From positions 124,001 to 188,000 of the forward strand of contig NZ_JOFQ01000008.1 of the NCBI RefSeq assembly GCF_000718305.1: a DNA stretch of 64,000 nt. The letters run 5' to 3'. The position numbers and the translations under genes were made by a program. The DNA is from Streptomyces niger. GTDB lineage: Bacteria > Actinomycetota > Actinomycetes > Streptomycetales > Streptomycetaceae. The notes under the pieces are model-generated. The model was not told the origin of the DNA, did no database searches, and saw nothing but the letters and a program-made list of their open reading frames with translations. This document shows positions 25,521 to 36,053 of this stretch, in pieces. Each line of letters begins with the position of its first letter. The stretch's first letter is position 1.

Positions 25521-25872
25521 CGGCCGCACGGCGGCTCGCCCCGGAACCCGGTCCCACCGGGGCGCCCGCCGGCGGGAACGCCCCACCGGCAGGCCTTCAC
25601 GAGCGGCTCCGGCGCCGAGGCGGCGCCCGCCTCCCCGGCAGCGCACACGCCGACAACGAGCGCGAACGTTCACCTGATGGGCGGAACAATCAGCCCGTTT
25701 GCCCGCCACGGCTTCGTGGCGATCCGACGCGTCATTACGATCTCTTTACCGACGCCGAAGAGTCACCGGACCGTCACTTACCGCGACGCCTCCCGGCCGG
25801 CTCAGCCCCGCAGTACACCGCCGCCCACGACCGCGCCCCGAGCGCGGCCGCGTCGCCCCGGAGGAGACGGGA
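25521..25872. other. Intergenic region before SulP-carbonic anhydrase gene
   Basis: 352 bp with no convincing gene. A 7-bp hairpin around 25704-25721 (cgccacg gctt cgtggcg) may end the ATPase transcript. The stretch 25725-25790 is AT-richer and is the likely promoter zone, but I cannot assign -35/-10 boxes. Confidence 0.45.
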
Positions 25873-28215
25873 ATGCCGCAGCCTCACGCATCCGAGCCGG
25901 CCGCGCAGGGTCCCCAGGACCCGCGTACCGAGCAGCAGGACCACGACAGACAGCGGGACTCAGAAGGGCTGTTCCGGCTCTTCCACCGCGCCCCCGGCGA
26001 GGACTGGCGCCGCGACCTCGGTGCTTCCTTCGTCATCTTCCTGATCGCCATCCCCCTCTCGCTGGGCATCGCGCTGGCCATCGGCGCGCCCCCACAGGCC
26101 GGGCTCATCGCGGCGGCCGTCGGCGGCCTCGTGGCGGGCCTGCTCGGCGGCGCCCCGCTTCAGGTCAGCGGCGCCGCCACCGGTCTTCTCATCGTCACCG
26201 GCGACCTCGTACAGCGGTACGGCTGGCGGACCACATGCGCCATCACCGTGCTGGCCGGGCTCGCGCAGCTCCTGCTGGGCGCGCTCCGGGTGGCCCGCGC
26301 GGCGCTCGCGATCAGCCCGGCCATCGTGCACGGCATGCTCGCCGGCATCGGTGTGACCATCGCGCTCGGCCAGCTGCACGTGGTGCTCGGCGGCGACGCG
26401 CACAGCTCCTCGCTCACCAACATCGCGGAGCTGCCCGGCCAGCTGACGCGGCTGCACGGCGGTTCCGTGGTGATCGCCGCGCTCACCGTCGCCGTCCTGG
26501 CCGGCTGGCCCCGGCTGCCCGGGCGCGTGGGACACGCGCTGCGCAGGATTCCCGCGCCGCTGCCCGCGGTCGCCGCGGCCACCGCCCTGAGCGCGGCCTT
26601 CGTAGTGCCGCGGGTCGAGCTGCCCTCGTGGGAGGCGCCGACACTGCCGGCACTCCCGGACGGGCCGCTGCTCGGCCTGGTCGCCGCCGTGCTGACGGTC
26701 ACGCTCGTGGCGAGCATGGAGTCGCTGCTGTCGGCCGTCGCGGTCGACAAGCTGGCCGCCGAGCAGCCCGGCGCCCGCCCGGGAGGCACCCACCTGGGCC
26801 GTGAGCTGGCCGGTCAGGGTGCGTCGAACGTCCTCTCCGGACTGCTGGGCGGCCTGCCGATCGCCGGCGGCGCCATGCGCGGCTCGGCGAACGTGAAGGC
26901 GGGGGCGACGGGGCGCGCGTCGACGGTGCTGCACGGCGTGTGGGTGGTGCTGTGCTCCGGGCTGCTCGCCGGGGCGCTGGAGATGATCCCGCTGGCCGCG
27001 CTCGCCGCGTTGGTGATGCTCGTGGGCGTACGGATGGTCAGCTTCGCGCACATCCGGCACGTACAGCGGCACCGCGAGTTCCCGGTCTACGCCGTCACGC
27101 TGGGCGGTGTGGTGATCTTCGGGGTGCTGCAGGGCGTCGGCCTGGGCGTCACGGTCGCCGTCTTCCTGGCGCTGCGCCGGCTCACCCACACCCGGGTCTC
27201 GGTCATCGAGGACGGCGCGCGGCACCAGGTGCGCGTGACCGGCCAGTTGACGTTCCTGGCCGTACCGCGGCTGACCCGGGCGCTGGCGCAGGTGCCCGCG
27301 AGGGCTCACGCGGTCGTCGAGCTGTACGGCTCGTTCATGGACCACGCCGCCTACGAGGCGCTCCGGTCCTGGTCGAACGCGCACCGGGCGCGCGGCGGCG
27401 AGGTCACCGTGGGCGGGCGCGGCGGCCGGCCCATCGGTGAGCCGGGCGGCCCGCACTCCTGCCGCCCCTGGACGCCGTGGCGCAACCATCACTGCACCCG
27501 ACCCGCGCCGCCCACCGGCACCGACGACGTCCAGCTTTTGGGCGGCGGCCAGCTGCTGGGCGGGGTCAGCGCCTTCCAGCGGCACACCGCGCCGCTCGTC
27601 CGGGAGGAGCTGGCGCGGCTCGCCCGGGAGGGGCAGCGGCCCACGAACCTCTTCCTGACGTGTGCCGACTCCCGCCTCGTCACCAGCATGATCACGTCGA
27701 GTGGGCCGGGTGACCTCTTCACGGTGCGCAACATCGGCAATCTGATGCCGCCACCGGGCACGGAGGCCGCCTGCGACTCCGTGGGCGCCGCCATCGAGTA
27801 CGCCGTCGAGGTGCTGAAGGTCGGCTCGATCACCGTGTGCGGGCACTCGGGGTGCGGCGCGATGCAGGCGCTCCTCGGCTCGCACCGCCATGAAGCCGGC
27901 GCGCAAACCCCGCTCGCACGCTGGCTGCGGCACGGCCACCCGAGCCTGGACCGGATGCAGCGGCCGGAAGGCGCGCACGTCCGGCTGGCCGAGCGGCCGG
28001 TCGCCGACGATCTGGAGCGGCTGGCGCTCGTCAACGTCATGCAGCAGCTCGACCACCTGATGTCGCATCAGTGCGTGGCGCGGCGCGTGGCCGAGGGGAC
28101 GCTCGACCTGCACGGGATGTACTTTCACGTGGGTGAGGCACAGGCGTACGTCCTGGAGCACGGATCCGACCGGTTCTCGGCCGTGCAGCCCGGGGCCACG
28201 CCGGTCACCGCGTAG
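25873..28215 (+). CDS. SulP anion transporter-STAS-beta-carbonic anhydrase fusion
   Basis: A 780-aa three-part protein. Residues about 45-430 are a SulP-type transporter with 10-12 membrane segments (for example GASFVIFLIAIPLSLGIALA and VAAVLTVTLVASMESLLSAV). A STAS-like domain follows (about 435-530, around VVELYGSFMDHAAYEAL). A linker leads to a cytoplasmic beta-carbonic anhydrase (about 555-775) with Cys597-Ala-Asp599-Ser-Arg601, then His658 and Cys661 in GHSGCGAMQAL, the zinc ligands and Asp/Arg dyad. The pairing implies bicarbonate transport coupled to CO2/bicarbonate conversion. ATG at 25873 has a strong RBS ggaggag. Anion specificity is inferred from the fusion. Confidence 0.93.
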   Translation: MPQPHASEPAAQGPQDPRTEQQDHDRQRDSEGLFRLFHRAPGEDWRRDLGASFVIFLIAIPLSLGIALAIGAPPQAGLIAAAVGGLVAGLLGGAPLQVSGAATGLLIVTGDLVQRYGWRTTCAITVLAGLAQLLLGALRVARAALAISPAIVHGMLAGIGVTIALGQLHVVLGGDAHSSSLTNIAELPGQLTRLHGGSVVIAALTVAVLAGWPRLPGRVGHALRRIPAPLPAVAAATALSAAFVVPRVELPSWEAPTLPALPDGPLLGLVAAVLTVTLVASMESLLSAVAVDKLAAEQPGARPGGTHLGRELAGQGASNVLSGLLGGLPIAGGAMRGSANVKAGATGRASTVLHGVWVVLCSGLLAGALEMIPLAALAALVMLVGVRMVSFAHIRHVQRHREFPVYAVTLGGVVIFGVLQGVGLGVTVAVFLALRRLTHTRVSVIEDGARHQVRVTGQLTFLAVPRLTRALAQVPARAHAVVELYGSFMDHAAYEALRSWSNAHRARGGEVTVGGRGGRPIGEPGGPHSCRPWTPWRNHHCTRPAPPTGTDDVQLLGGGQLLGGVSAFQRHTAPLVREELARLAREGQRPTNLFLTCADSRLVTSMITSSGPGDLFTVRNIGNLMPPPGTEAACDSVGAAIEYAVEVLKVGSITVCGHSGCGAMQALLGSHRHEAGAQTPLARWLRHGHPSLDRMQRPEGAHVRLAERPVADDLERLALVNVMQQLDHLMSHQCVARRVAEGTLDLHGMYFHVGEAQAYVLEHGSDRFSAVQPGATPVTA

Positions 28216-28243
28216 CGCCCGAACTCGCCCCGGTGGCCGGGCC

Positions 28244-28266
28244 GACCGCCGTGACCTGCGGCGGTC
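28244..28266 (+). terminator. Hairpin after SulP-carbonic anhydrase gene
   Basis: gaccgccg / cggcggtc, 8-bp stem with a 7-nt loop, 28 bp after the stop. There is no T-tract. Confidence 0.45.
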
Positions 28267-28419
28267 GTGTCCCGTGCGGCACCTCGGCGGATGGGCCCGC
28301 CGACCTCAAGAACAGCAAAAGGTCTACACCAATATTTATCAACAGCCCTTGTCAGAGCGCCCCATCGGCTGATGAGCTAAGGCCGGGACACACCGGACGC
28401 CCTGAGACTGGGAGATGCC

Positions 28420-30381
<1,962 letters not shown>

Positions 30382-30400
30382 GACCGGTACGCACCACAGA

Positions 30401-30433
30401 GGGGCGCCCCGCCGTACGCCGGCGGGGCGCCCC
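30401..30433 (+). terminator. Strong terminator after acsA
   Basis: Perfect 14-bp stem ggggcgccccgccg / cggcggggcgcccc with a 5-nt loop, 20 bp after the stop. Confidence 0.85.
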
Positions 30434-30637
30434 GCTGCGTACGCGGCCTCACCAGCGGCCGACGCCCCGGCCCGCAAAGCCCGGTATGTCCGCACGCCCA
30501 AGATCGCTGGATCGCTTGTGCGCCACCCGGGTACAGTGAAGAACGCGTCAAGAAATACGCGAAACGCTCAGGGTGCGCCGGGAAGTCTGGTCGGCAACTG
30601 CCACAGCCATGCTCAGCTGCCGCCCGGAGGTCCCCGC

Positions 30638-32035
30638 GTGAACTCGCCCGCTCCCCGCCGCTCCGTCCTCCTCGGACGGATGTCCCTGCCCGAGCGGAAC
30701 CACCTCACGGATCTCCTCCGCACGGAGACCGTGGGCGGCGTTCTGCTGCTGGTCGCCGCGGTGATCGCGCTGATCTGGGCCAACACCCCGCTCGGCGACA
30801 GCTACGAAGCGGTGCGCGGCTTCCATCTCGGACCGGCCTCCCTCGGCCTGGACCTCTCCCTCCAGCACTGGGCGGCCGACGGCCTGCTGGCGGTCTTCTT
30901 CTTCGTGGCCGGCATCGAGCTCAAGCGCGAGCTGGTCGCGGGCGAGCTGCGCGACCCCAAGGCCGCCGCGCTGCCGGTCGTCGCGGCGCTGTGCGGCATG
31001 GTCATGCCCGCGGTCGTCTACACCGTCGTCACCACCACGGGCGGCGGCTCGCTGGACGGCTGGGCGGTCCCCACCGCGACGGACATCGCCTTCGCCCTGG
31101 CCGTACTGGCCGTCATCGGTACGTCCCTGCCCTCCGCACTCCGCGCGTTCCTGCTGACCCTGGCCGTCGTCGACGACCTCTTCGCCATCCTGATCATCGC
31201 GGTCTTCTTCACCTCCACCCTCAACTTCTGGGCGCTCGGCGGCGCGGCACTCGGGCTGGGCGTCTTCTTCGTACTGCTGCGCAAGGGAGTACGCGGCTGG
31301 TACGTGTACGTACCGCTCGCGCTGGTCATCTGGGGCCTGATGTACAACAGCGGCGTGCACGCGACCATCGCGGGCGTGGCCATGGGCCTGATGCTCCGCT
31401 GCCACCGGCGCGAGGGTGAGCCGCACTCCCCCGGCGAGCACATCGAGCACCTCGTGCGCCCCCTGTCGGCCGGCCTCGCGGTCCCGCTGTTCGCCCTCTT
31501 CTCGGCCGGCGTATCGGTCTCAGGGGGCGCGCTGCACGACGTCTTCACCCGGCCGGAGACGCTCGGGGTGGTGCTCGGCCTGGTCCTCGGCAAGGCGGTC
31601 GGCATCTTCGGCGGCACGTGGCTGACCACCCGGCTGACCAAGGCCTCGCTCAACCCCGACCTGAAGTGGCCGGACGTCTTCGCCGTATCGGCGCTGGCCG
31701 GCATCGGCTTCACGGTCTCCCTGCTCATCGGCGAGCTGGCGTTCGCCTCGGACCCGGTGCTCACCGACGAGATCAAGGCCGCCGTGCTGACGGGGTCCCT
31801 GACGGCGGCCGTGCTGGCCACCGTGCTGTTGAAGGTCCGCAACGCCAAGTACCGGCGCCTGTACGAGGAGGAGAACCGCGACGAGGACCGGGACGGCATC
31901 CCGGACATCTACGAAGAGGGCACCCCCGCCTACCACCTCCGGATGGCCGCCCTCCTCGAAGAGAAGGCGGCCGAACACCGACGACGGGCCGAGGTGGCCG
32001 CCGCCTCCGACGCCGGGCAGGATGGTCCGGCATGA
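30638..32035 (+). CDS. nhaA: Na+/H+ antiporter NhaA
   Basis: A 465-aa inner-membrane antiporter exchanging sodium for protons. The paired aspartates of the transport site are in LAVVDDLFAILIIAVFF (about residues 178-179). Other family hallmarks are VPTATDIAFALAVLAVIG and the late SALAGIGFTVSLLIGELAF. The C-terminal 70 residues are an acidic, charged cytoplasmic tail (EENRDEDRDGIPDIYEEG) longer than in E. coli NhaA. GTG at 30638 has ggagg 7 nt upstream. A possible -10 TACAGT lies at 30532-30537. Confidence 0.95.
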   Translation: MNSPAPRRSVLLGRMSLPERNHLTDLLRTETVGGVLLLVAAVIALIWANTPLGDSYEAVRGFHLGPASLGLDLSLQHWAADGLLAVFFFVAGIELKRELVAGELRDPKAAALPVVAALCGMVMPAVVYTVVTTTGGGSLDGWAVPTATDIAFALAVLAVIGTSLPSALRAFLLTLAVVDDLFAILIIAVFFTSTLNFWALGGAALGLGVFFVLLRKGVRGWYVYVPLALVIWGLMYNSGVHATIAGVAMGLMLRCHRREGEPHSPGEHIEHLVRPLSAGLAVPLFALFSAGVSVSGGALHDVFTRPETLGVVLGLVLGKAVGIFGGTWLTTRLTKASLNPDLKWPDVFAVSALAGIGFTVSLLIGELAFASDPVLTDEIKAAVLTGSLTAAVLATVLLKVRNAKYRRLYEEENRDEDRDGIPDIYEEGTPAYHLRMAALLEEKAAEHRRRAEVAAASDAGQDGPA

Positions 32036-32077
32036 TCTGAGAGGTAATCACCAGGAGACAGAGAACGGGAGCAGTCG

Positions 32078-32560
32078 ATGAGCACAGCAGACGACGGCGC
32101 GGCCCGCGGCACGGACCGCAGCCTCGGACAGCTGGTGGCCCACGCCACCACCGAAGTGTCCGCGCTGGTCCACGACGAGATCGCGCTGGCCAAGGCCGAG
32201 CTGCGGAACGACGTGAAGCGGGCCGGCGTCGGCGGACTGGCGGGCGGGGCGGCGGCGATCGTGCTGCTCTTCTCCCTCCCGATGCTCAGCTTCGCGCTGG
32301 CCTACGGCATCCAGGCGTGGAGCGGCTGGCACCTCTCGGTCTGCTTCCTGCTCTCCTTCGCGGCCAACGTGCTGGTCGCCGGGTTGCTGGGCCTGATCGC
32401 CCTGGTCTTCTTCAAGAAGGCCAAGGCCGGCAAGGGGCCGCAGAAGACCGTCGCGTCGGCCAAGCAGACCGCGGCCGTGCTGGGGAACGTCAAGCCGCAC
32501 CCGCGGCCGGCCGTGGAGGAGCACCCGGCGGTCGAGAGTGTGACACGCTCGGCCGTATGA
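32078..32560 (+). CDS. Holin-superfamily-III-like membrane protein
   Basis: A 160-aa protein of the chromosomal family often named phage holin family protein. An amphipathic N-terminal helix (LGQLVAHATTEVSALVHDEI) precedes two membrane segments (AGGAAAIVLLFSLPMLSFAL and FAANVLVAGLLGLIALVFF) and a basic tail. There is no sign of prophage around; members are common in Streptomyces near acs and correspond to Rv3669. The function is unknown. ATG at 32078 has gggag upstream. Its stop overlaps the hydrolase start as ATGA. Confidence 0.88.
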   Translation: MSTADDGAARGTDRSLGQLVAHATTEVSALVHDEIALAKAELRNDVKRAGVGGLAGGAAAIVLLFSLPMLSFALAYGIQAWSGWHLSVCFLLSFAANVLVAGLLGLIALVFFKKAKAGKGPQKTVASAKQTAAVLGNVKPHPRPAVEEHPAVESVTRSAV

Positions 32561-33510
32561 CGGCTTCCGAATCCTCGCCGGCGCTCTCGCCCGCCTCGGT
32601 CGTACGGCTCGACCTCCCCGGTGGGCAAGAAGTGACCCACCGGGACGTCGCGGCCAACGGCGCGCGGTTCCACATCGCCGAGATGGGCGACGGGCCGCTG
32701 GTACTGCTGCTGCACGGCTTCCCGCAGTTCTGGTGGGCCTGGCGGTACCAGCTGCCCGCGCTCGCCGAGGCGGGCTTCCGGGCGGTGGCGATGGATCTAC
32801 GGGGCGTGGGCGGCAGCGACCGCACGCCCCGTGGCTACGACCCGGCCAACCTCGCGCTGGACATCACCGGCGTGGTGCGCTCGCTCGGCGAGCCGGACGC
32901 CGCGATCGTGGGGCACGACCTGGGCGGCTACCTGGCCTGGACGGCCGCGGTGATGCGGCCGAAGCTCGTCCGGCGGCTCGTGGTGTCCTCGATGCCGCAC
33001 CCGCGGCGCTGGCGCTCGGCCATGCTCGCCGACATGAAGCAGAGCCGCCGCTCCTCGCACATCTGGAGCTTCCAGCGGCCCTGGCTGCCCGAGCGGGCCC
33101 TGGTCGCGGACGACGCGGCGCTGGTCGGCCGGATGATCCGGGACTGGTCCGGGCCGCGGCTGCCCGAGGACGACGCGGTCGAGGCGTACCGGAGGGCGAT
33201 GACCATCCCGTCCACGGCGCACTGCTCGATCGAGCCGTACCGCTGGATGGTGCGGTCGATGGCGCGGCCGGACGGGATCCAGTTCAACCGCCGGATGAAG
33301 TGGCCGGTGCGGGTGCCGACGCTGCACCTTCACGGGTCCCTCGACCCGGTGATGCGTACCCGCAGCGCGGCCGGCTCCGGCGAGTACGTCGAGGCGCCCT
33401 ACCGCTGGCGGCTCTTCGACGGCCTGGGGCACTTCCCCCACGAAGAGGATCCGGTCGGCTTCACCGCCGAGCTCATCAACTGGCTGCAGGACCCCGAGCC
33501 GGACCGGTGA
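32557..33510 (+). CDS. Alpha/beta hydrolase, epoxide hydrolase-like
   Basis: A 317-aa alpha/beta-hydrolase. The oxyanion segment is LLHGFPQFWWAWRYQLPALA, and the nucleophile elbow VGHDLGGYLAW carries Asp, as in epoxide hydrolases and haloalkane dehalogenases, not Ser. A cap domain spans about 140-235; the late acid is in HGSLDPV and the His in DGLGHFPHEEDP. It corresponds to Rv3670 (EphE). The substrate is unknown. It is translationally coupled to the upstream membrane protein. Confidence 0.92.
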   Translation: MTASESSPALSPASVVRLDLPGGQEVTHRDVAANGARFHIAEMGDGPLVLLLHGFPQFWWAWRYQLPALAEAGFRAVAMDLRGVGGSDRTPRGYDPANLALDITGVVRSLGEPDAAIVGHDLGGYLAWTAAVMRPKLVRRLVVSSMPHPRRWRSAMLADMKQSRRSSHIWSFQRPWLPERALVADDAALVGRMIRDWSGPRLPEDDAVEAYRRAMTIPSTAHCSIEPYRWMVRSMARPDGIQFNRRMKWPVRVPTLHLHGSLDPVMRTRSAAGSGEYVEAPYRWRLFDGLGHFPHEEDPVGFTAELINWLQDPEPDR

Positions 33511-33671
33511 GCCCACGGACGCCCTCGTCAGCGGTGTTCGGGTGACGGAAGTGACGCCCCGCCGAACGGATACGAACGCCCGTCTGACGAACAGCCACTT
33601 GCCTCGCGCATACGCCAATTGACCGACACCGGTGCGGTTACGGACCGCGGGGCACGGGCAGAGACGAGGGT

Positions 33672-33869
33672 ATGGGCTGGACGCACGACTACCGTGACGT
33701 GGCACGCAACCGCCGCAGCAACGCCGCTGCGCTGGGCACCAAGGAGAGGAGCGCCCCTGACCTCCGGGCGGGCGGACCTCATGAGCTCGCCGATCCACTC
33801 GGCATCCCGCGTATCTTGCGCCGCCGTGCGCGCTGGATGACCGCGCGGCTCCGCCATCCGCGGAGCTGA
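33672..33869 (+). CDS. Small basic protein, unknown function
   Basis: A 65-aa Arg-rich frame (MGWTHDYRDVARNRRSNAAA ... ending in ARWMTARLRHPRS) in the gap before the MarP-like gene. An RBS-like gacgaggg directly precedes the ATG. Composition is protein-like (Trp, Tyr, His, Asp present) and the frame ends before the terminator. I do not recognise a family; conservation in other Streptomyces would decide. Confidence 0.5.
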   Translation: MGWTHDYRDVARNRRSNAAALGTKERSAPDLRAGGPHELADPLGIPRILRRRARWMTARLRHPRS

Positions 33870-33952
33870 CCCCGGACCGCCGGGGCCGCGCCGCCAGGAG
33901 CCCGCTGGACGGGCTCGCAGGACGGCGGGCGCCCAGGAAGGCCCGGCGGGCT

Positions 33953-33979
33953 CCCGGGAGCGGCAGCGGCCGCTCCGGG
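33953..33979. terminator. Bidirectional hairpin between convergent genes
   Basis: cccgggagcggc with gccgctccggg, one bulge and a 4-nt loop, placed between the convergent small gene and the MarP-like gene. Confidence 0.5.
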
Positions 33980-33986
33980 TCCCTTC

Positions 33987-35186
33987 TCACATCGCGCAGC
34001 CCTGGCTGTCGACCTGCCGCTGGGCCGTACGGCCCCGCTGGATGTCGCTGCGGACCTCGTCGGCCGTCAGGGCGTACCCCGTGCTGTCGTCGTCCAGGGA
34101 CTTGGCGAAGACCACGCCGTAGACCCTGCCGTCCGGCGTGAGCAGCGGGCCGCCGGAGTTGCCCTGCCGGACCGTGGCGTACAGGGAGTACACATCGCGG
34201 GCGACCGTGTCGCGGTGGTAGATGTCCGGGCCGTTGGCCTGGATGCGGCCCCGCACGCGGGCCGAGCGGACGTCGTAGCCGCCGTTCTCGGGGAAGCCGG
34301 CGACGATCGCGCTGTTGCCGCTGCGCGCGTCCTGGTCGGTGAAGCGCAGCGCGGGCGCCTGCAGGGCCGGGACGTCCAGTACGGCGATGTCGCGCCGCCA
34401 GTCGTACAGCACGACCTTCGCGTCGTACCGCTGTCCCTCGCCGCCGATCTGCACGGTCGGCTCGGTCACGCCGCCCACGACATGCGCGTTGGTCATGACG
34501 CGGTGCGGGGCGAACACGAAGCCGCTGCCTTCGAGGACCTTGGCGCAGCCGGTGGCCGTGCCGACGACCTTCACGATGCTCTGCTTGGCGCGGGCCGCGA
34601 CCGGGCTGCCGGCCAGCGCCGGGTCCGGCGGCTCGACCTCCTGGATCGGCTCGTTGGAGAACGGCGTGAAGACCTGCGGGAAGCCGTTCTGCGCGAGGAC
34701 GGAGGAGAAGTCGGCGAACCAGGTGTCCGCCTGCGCAGGGATCACCCGGGAAACGCCCAGCAGCACCTTGGAGTTCCGTACCTCCTTGCCGAGCGTCGGC
34801 AGGGACGTGCCCGCAAGCGCCGAGCCGATCAGCCAGGCCACCAGCAGCATCGCCACGACGTTCACCAGCGCGCCGCCCGTGGCGTCCAGGGCGCGCGCCG
34901 GGGACCAGGTGATGTATCTCCGGAGCTTGTTGCCCAGGTGCGTGGTGAGCGCCTGCCCCACGGAGGCGCACACGATCACGATGGCGACCGCCGCGATGGC
35001 GGCGAAGGAGCCCGGTGTGGCGTCCTCGGTCACTTCGTTCCAGATCACGGGCAGCAGGTAGACCGCGATCAGACCGCCACCGAGGAATCCGATCACGGAC
35101 AGGATGCCGACGACGAAACCTTGGCGATAACCGACGACCGCGAACCACACGGCAGCGACCAACAGCAGGATGTCCAGGACGTTCAC
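33987..35186 (-). CDS. MarP-like membrane serine protease (CvpA-trypsin fusion)
   Basis: A 399-aa protein. Four N-terminal membrane helices form a CvpA-like domain (about 1-165). An extracytoplasmic trypsin-like protease follows, with triad His in TNAHVVGG (about 234), Asp in RRDIAVLDV (about 264) and Ser in RQGNSGGPL (about 343). It is the counterpart of Rv3671c (MarP), needed for acid and oxidative stress resistance in M. tuberculosis through activation of cell-wall hydrolases. Cysteines near about 215 and at the very C-terminus (QGCAM) may form the disulfide seen in MarP. GTG at 35186 lies 13 bp after the Nudix stop, suggesting one operon. Confidence 0.93.
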   Translation of the reverse strand: MNVLDILLLVAAVWFAVVGYRQGFVVGILSVIGFLGGGLIAVYLLPVIWNEVTEDATPGSFAAIAAVAIVIVCASVGQALTTHLGNKLRRYITWSPARALDATGGALVNVVAMLLVAWLIGSALAGTSLPTLGKEVRNSKVLLGVSRVIPAQADTWFADFSSVLAQNGFPQVFTPFSNEPIQEVEPPDPALAGSPVAARAKQSIVKVVGTATGCAKVLEGSGFVFAPHRVMTNAHVVGGVTEPTVQIGGEGQRYDAKVVLYDWRRDIAVLDVPALQAPALRFTDQDARSGNSAIVAGFPENGGYDVRSARVRGRIQANGPDIYHRDTVARDVYSLYATVRQGNSGGPLLTPDGRVYGVVFAKSLDDDSTGYALTADEVRSDIQRGRTAQRQVDSQGCAM

Positions 35187-35199
35187 GCCCGCCACCGTC

Positions 35200-35979
35200 T
35201 CATGAGCGCCAGTCGAGCGGGACCTGCTTGTCCCGGTCCCAGTCCACTTCCCACCCCGCGTAATGCAGGATGCGGTCGATGAGACCGGCGGTGAAACCCC
35301 AGACCAGAGCCCCTTCGACGGTGAAGGCCGGGCCGACGTGGCCACTCGGATGGCGGGACGTCACGCGGTGCGCGGGGTCCGTGAGATCGGCCACGGGAAC
35401 CGTGAACACCCGGGCCGTCTCCGCCTGGTCGACCGCGCCGACCGGGCTGGGCTCGCGCCACCAGCCGAGCACCGGTGTCACCACGAAGCCGCTCACCGGG
35501 ATGTAGAGCCGGGGCAGCACACCGAAGAGCTGCACACCGGACGGGTCCAGGCCGGTCTCCTCCCAGGCCTCGCGCAGCGCGGCCCGCAGCGGACCGTCAC
35601 CGTCCGGGTCGCCGTCCTCCGGGTCCAGCGAACCGCCGGGGAAGGAGGGCTGACCCGCGTGCGAGCGCAGCGTCCCGGCGCGCTCCATGAGCAGCAACTC
35701 GGGGCCGCGAGCGCCCTCTCCGAAGAGGATCAGCACGGCCGACTGCCGGCCACCGCTCGCGGGCGGCAGGAAGCGGCTCAGCTGATGCGGCTCGACCGTC
35801 GCCGCCGCGTCCGCCACCGGCCGCAGCCACGCCGGCAGGCCCTCGGTCGTGACCCGTACGTCCGCGGCGACCGCCCCCGCGCCGGCTGCCCGCTCTCCGT
35901 ACCCCGTCCGGCCGTCCGTCCGCCGTCCGTGGGCGTCCTGGTCGTACGCCCCTCGTGCGGTCTCCTGTGCTCTCGTCAT
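35200..35979 (-). CDS. Nudix hydrolase, CoA pyrophosphatase-like
   Basis: A 259-aa Nudix protein. The CoA-diphosphatase signature LLLMERAGTLRSHAGQPSFP is followed by GGSLDPEDGD and REAWEETGL. The Nudix box has an insert of about ten residues between its first Glu and the REAWEE part. It would cleave CoA or CoA esters to phosphopantetheine and 3',5'-ADP. The first 40 residues are a variable Arg/Gly-rich extension. It corresponds to Rv3672c and lies upstream of the MarP-like gene in the same operon. ATG at 35979. Confidence 0.9.
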   Translation of the reverse strand: MTRAQETARGAYDQDAHGRRTDGRTGYGERAAGAGAVAADVRVTTEGLPAWLRPVADAAATVEPHQLSRFLPPASGGRQSAVLILFGEGARGPELLLMERAGTLRSHAGQPSFPGGSLDPEDGDPDGDGPLRAALREAWEETGLDPSGVQLFGVLPRLYIPVSGFVVTPVLGWWREPSPVGAVDQAETARVFTVPVADLTDPAHRVTSRHPSGHVGPAFTVEGALVWGFTAGLIDRILHYAGWEVDWDRDKQVPLDWRS

Positions 35980-36053
35980 ACGCGCCCCCTCAGGCCCTCA
36001 CTGCGATGGTCACCCCGACGCCCCGGTCCGGGCCGCTCTCCGTCGGCCGGCCG

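Noticed and set aside
32078..32560. Prophage remnant because of a holin-like protein
   Set aside because: The family is a normal chromosomal membrane protein in actinobacteria and no other phage gene is nearby.
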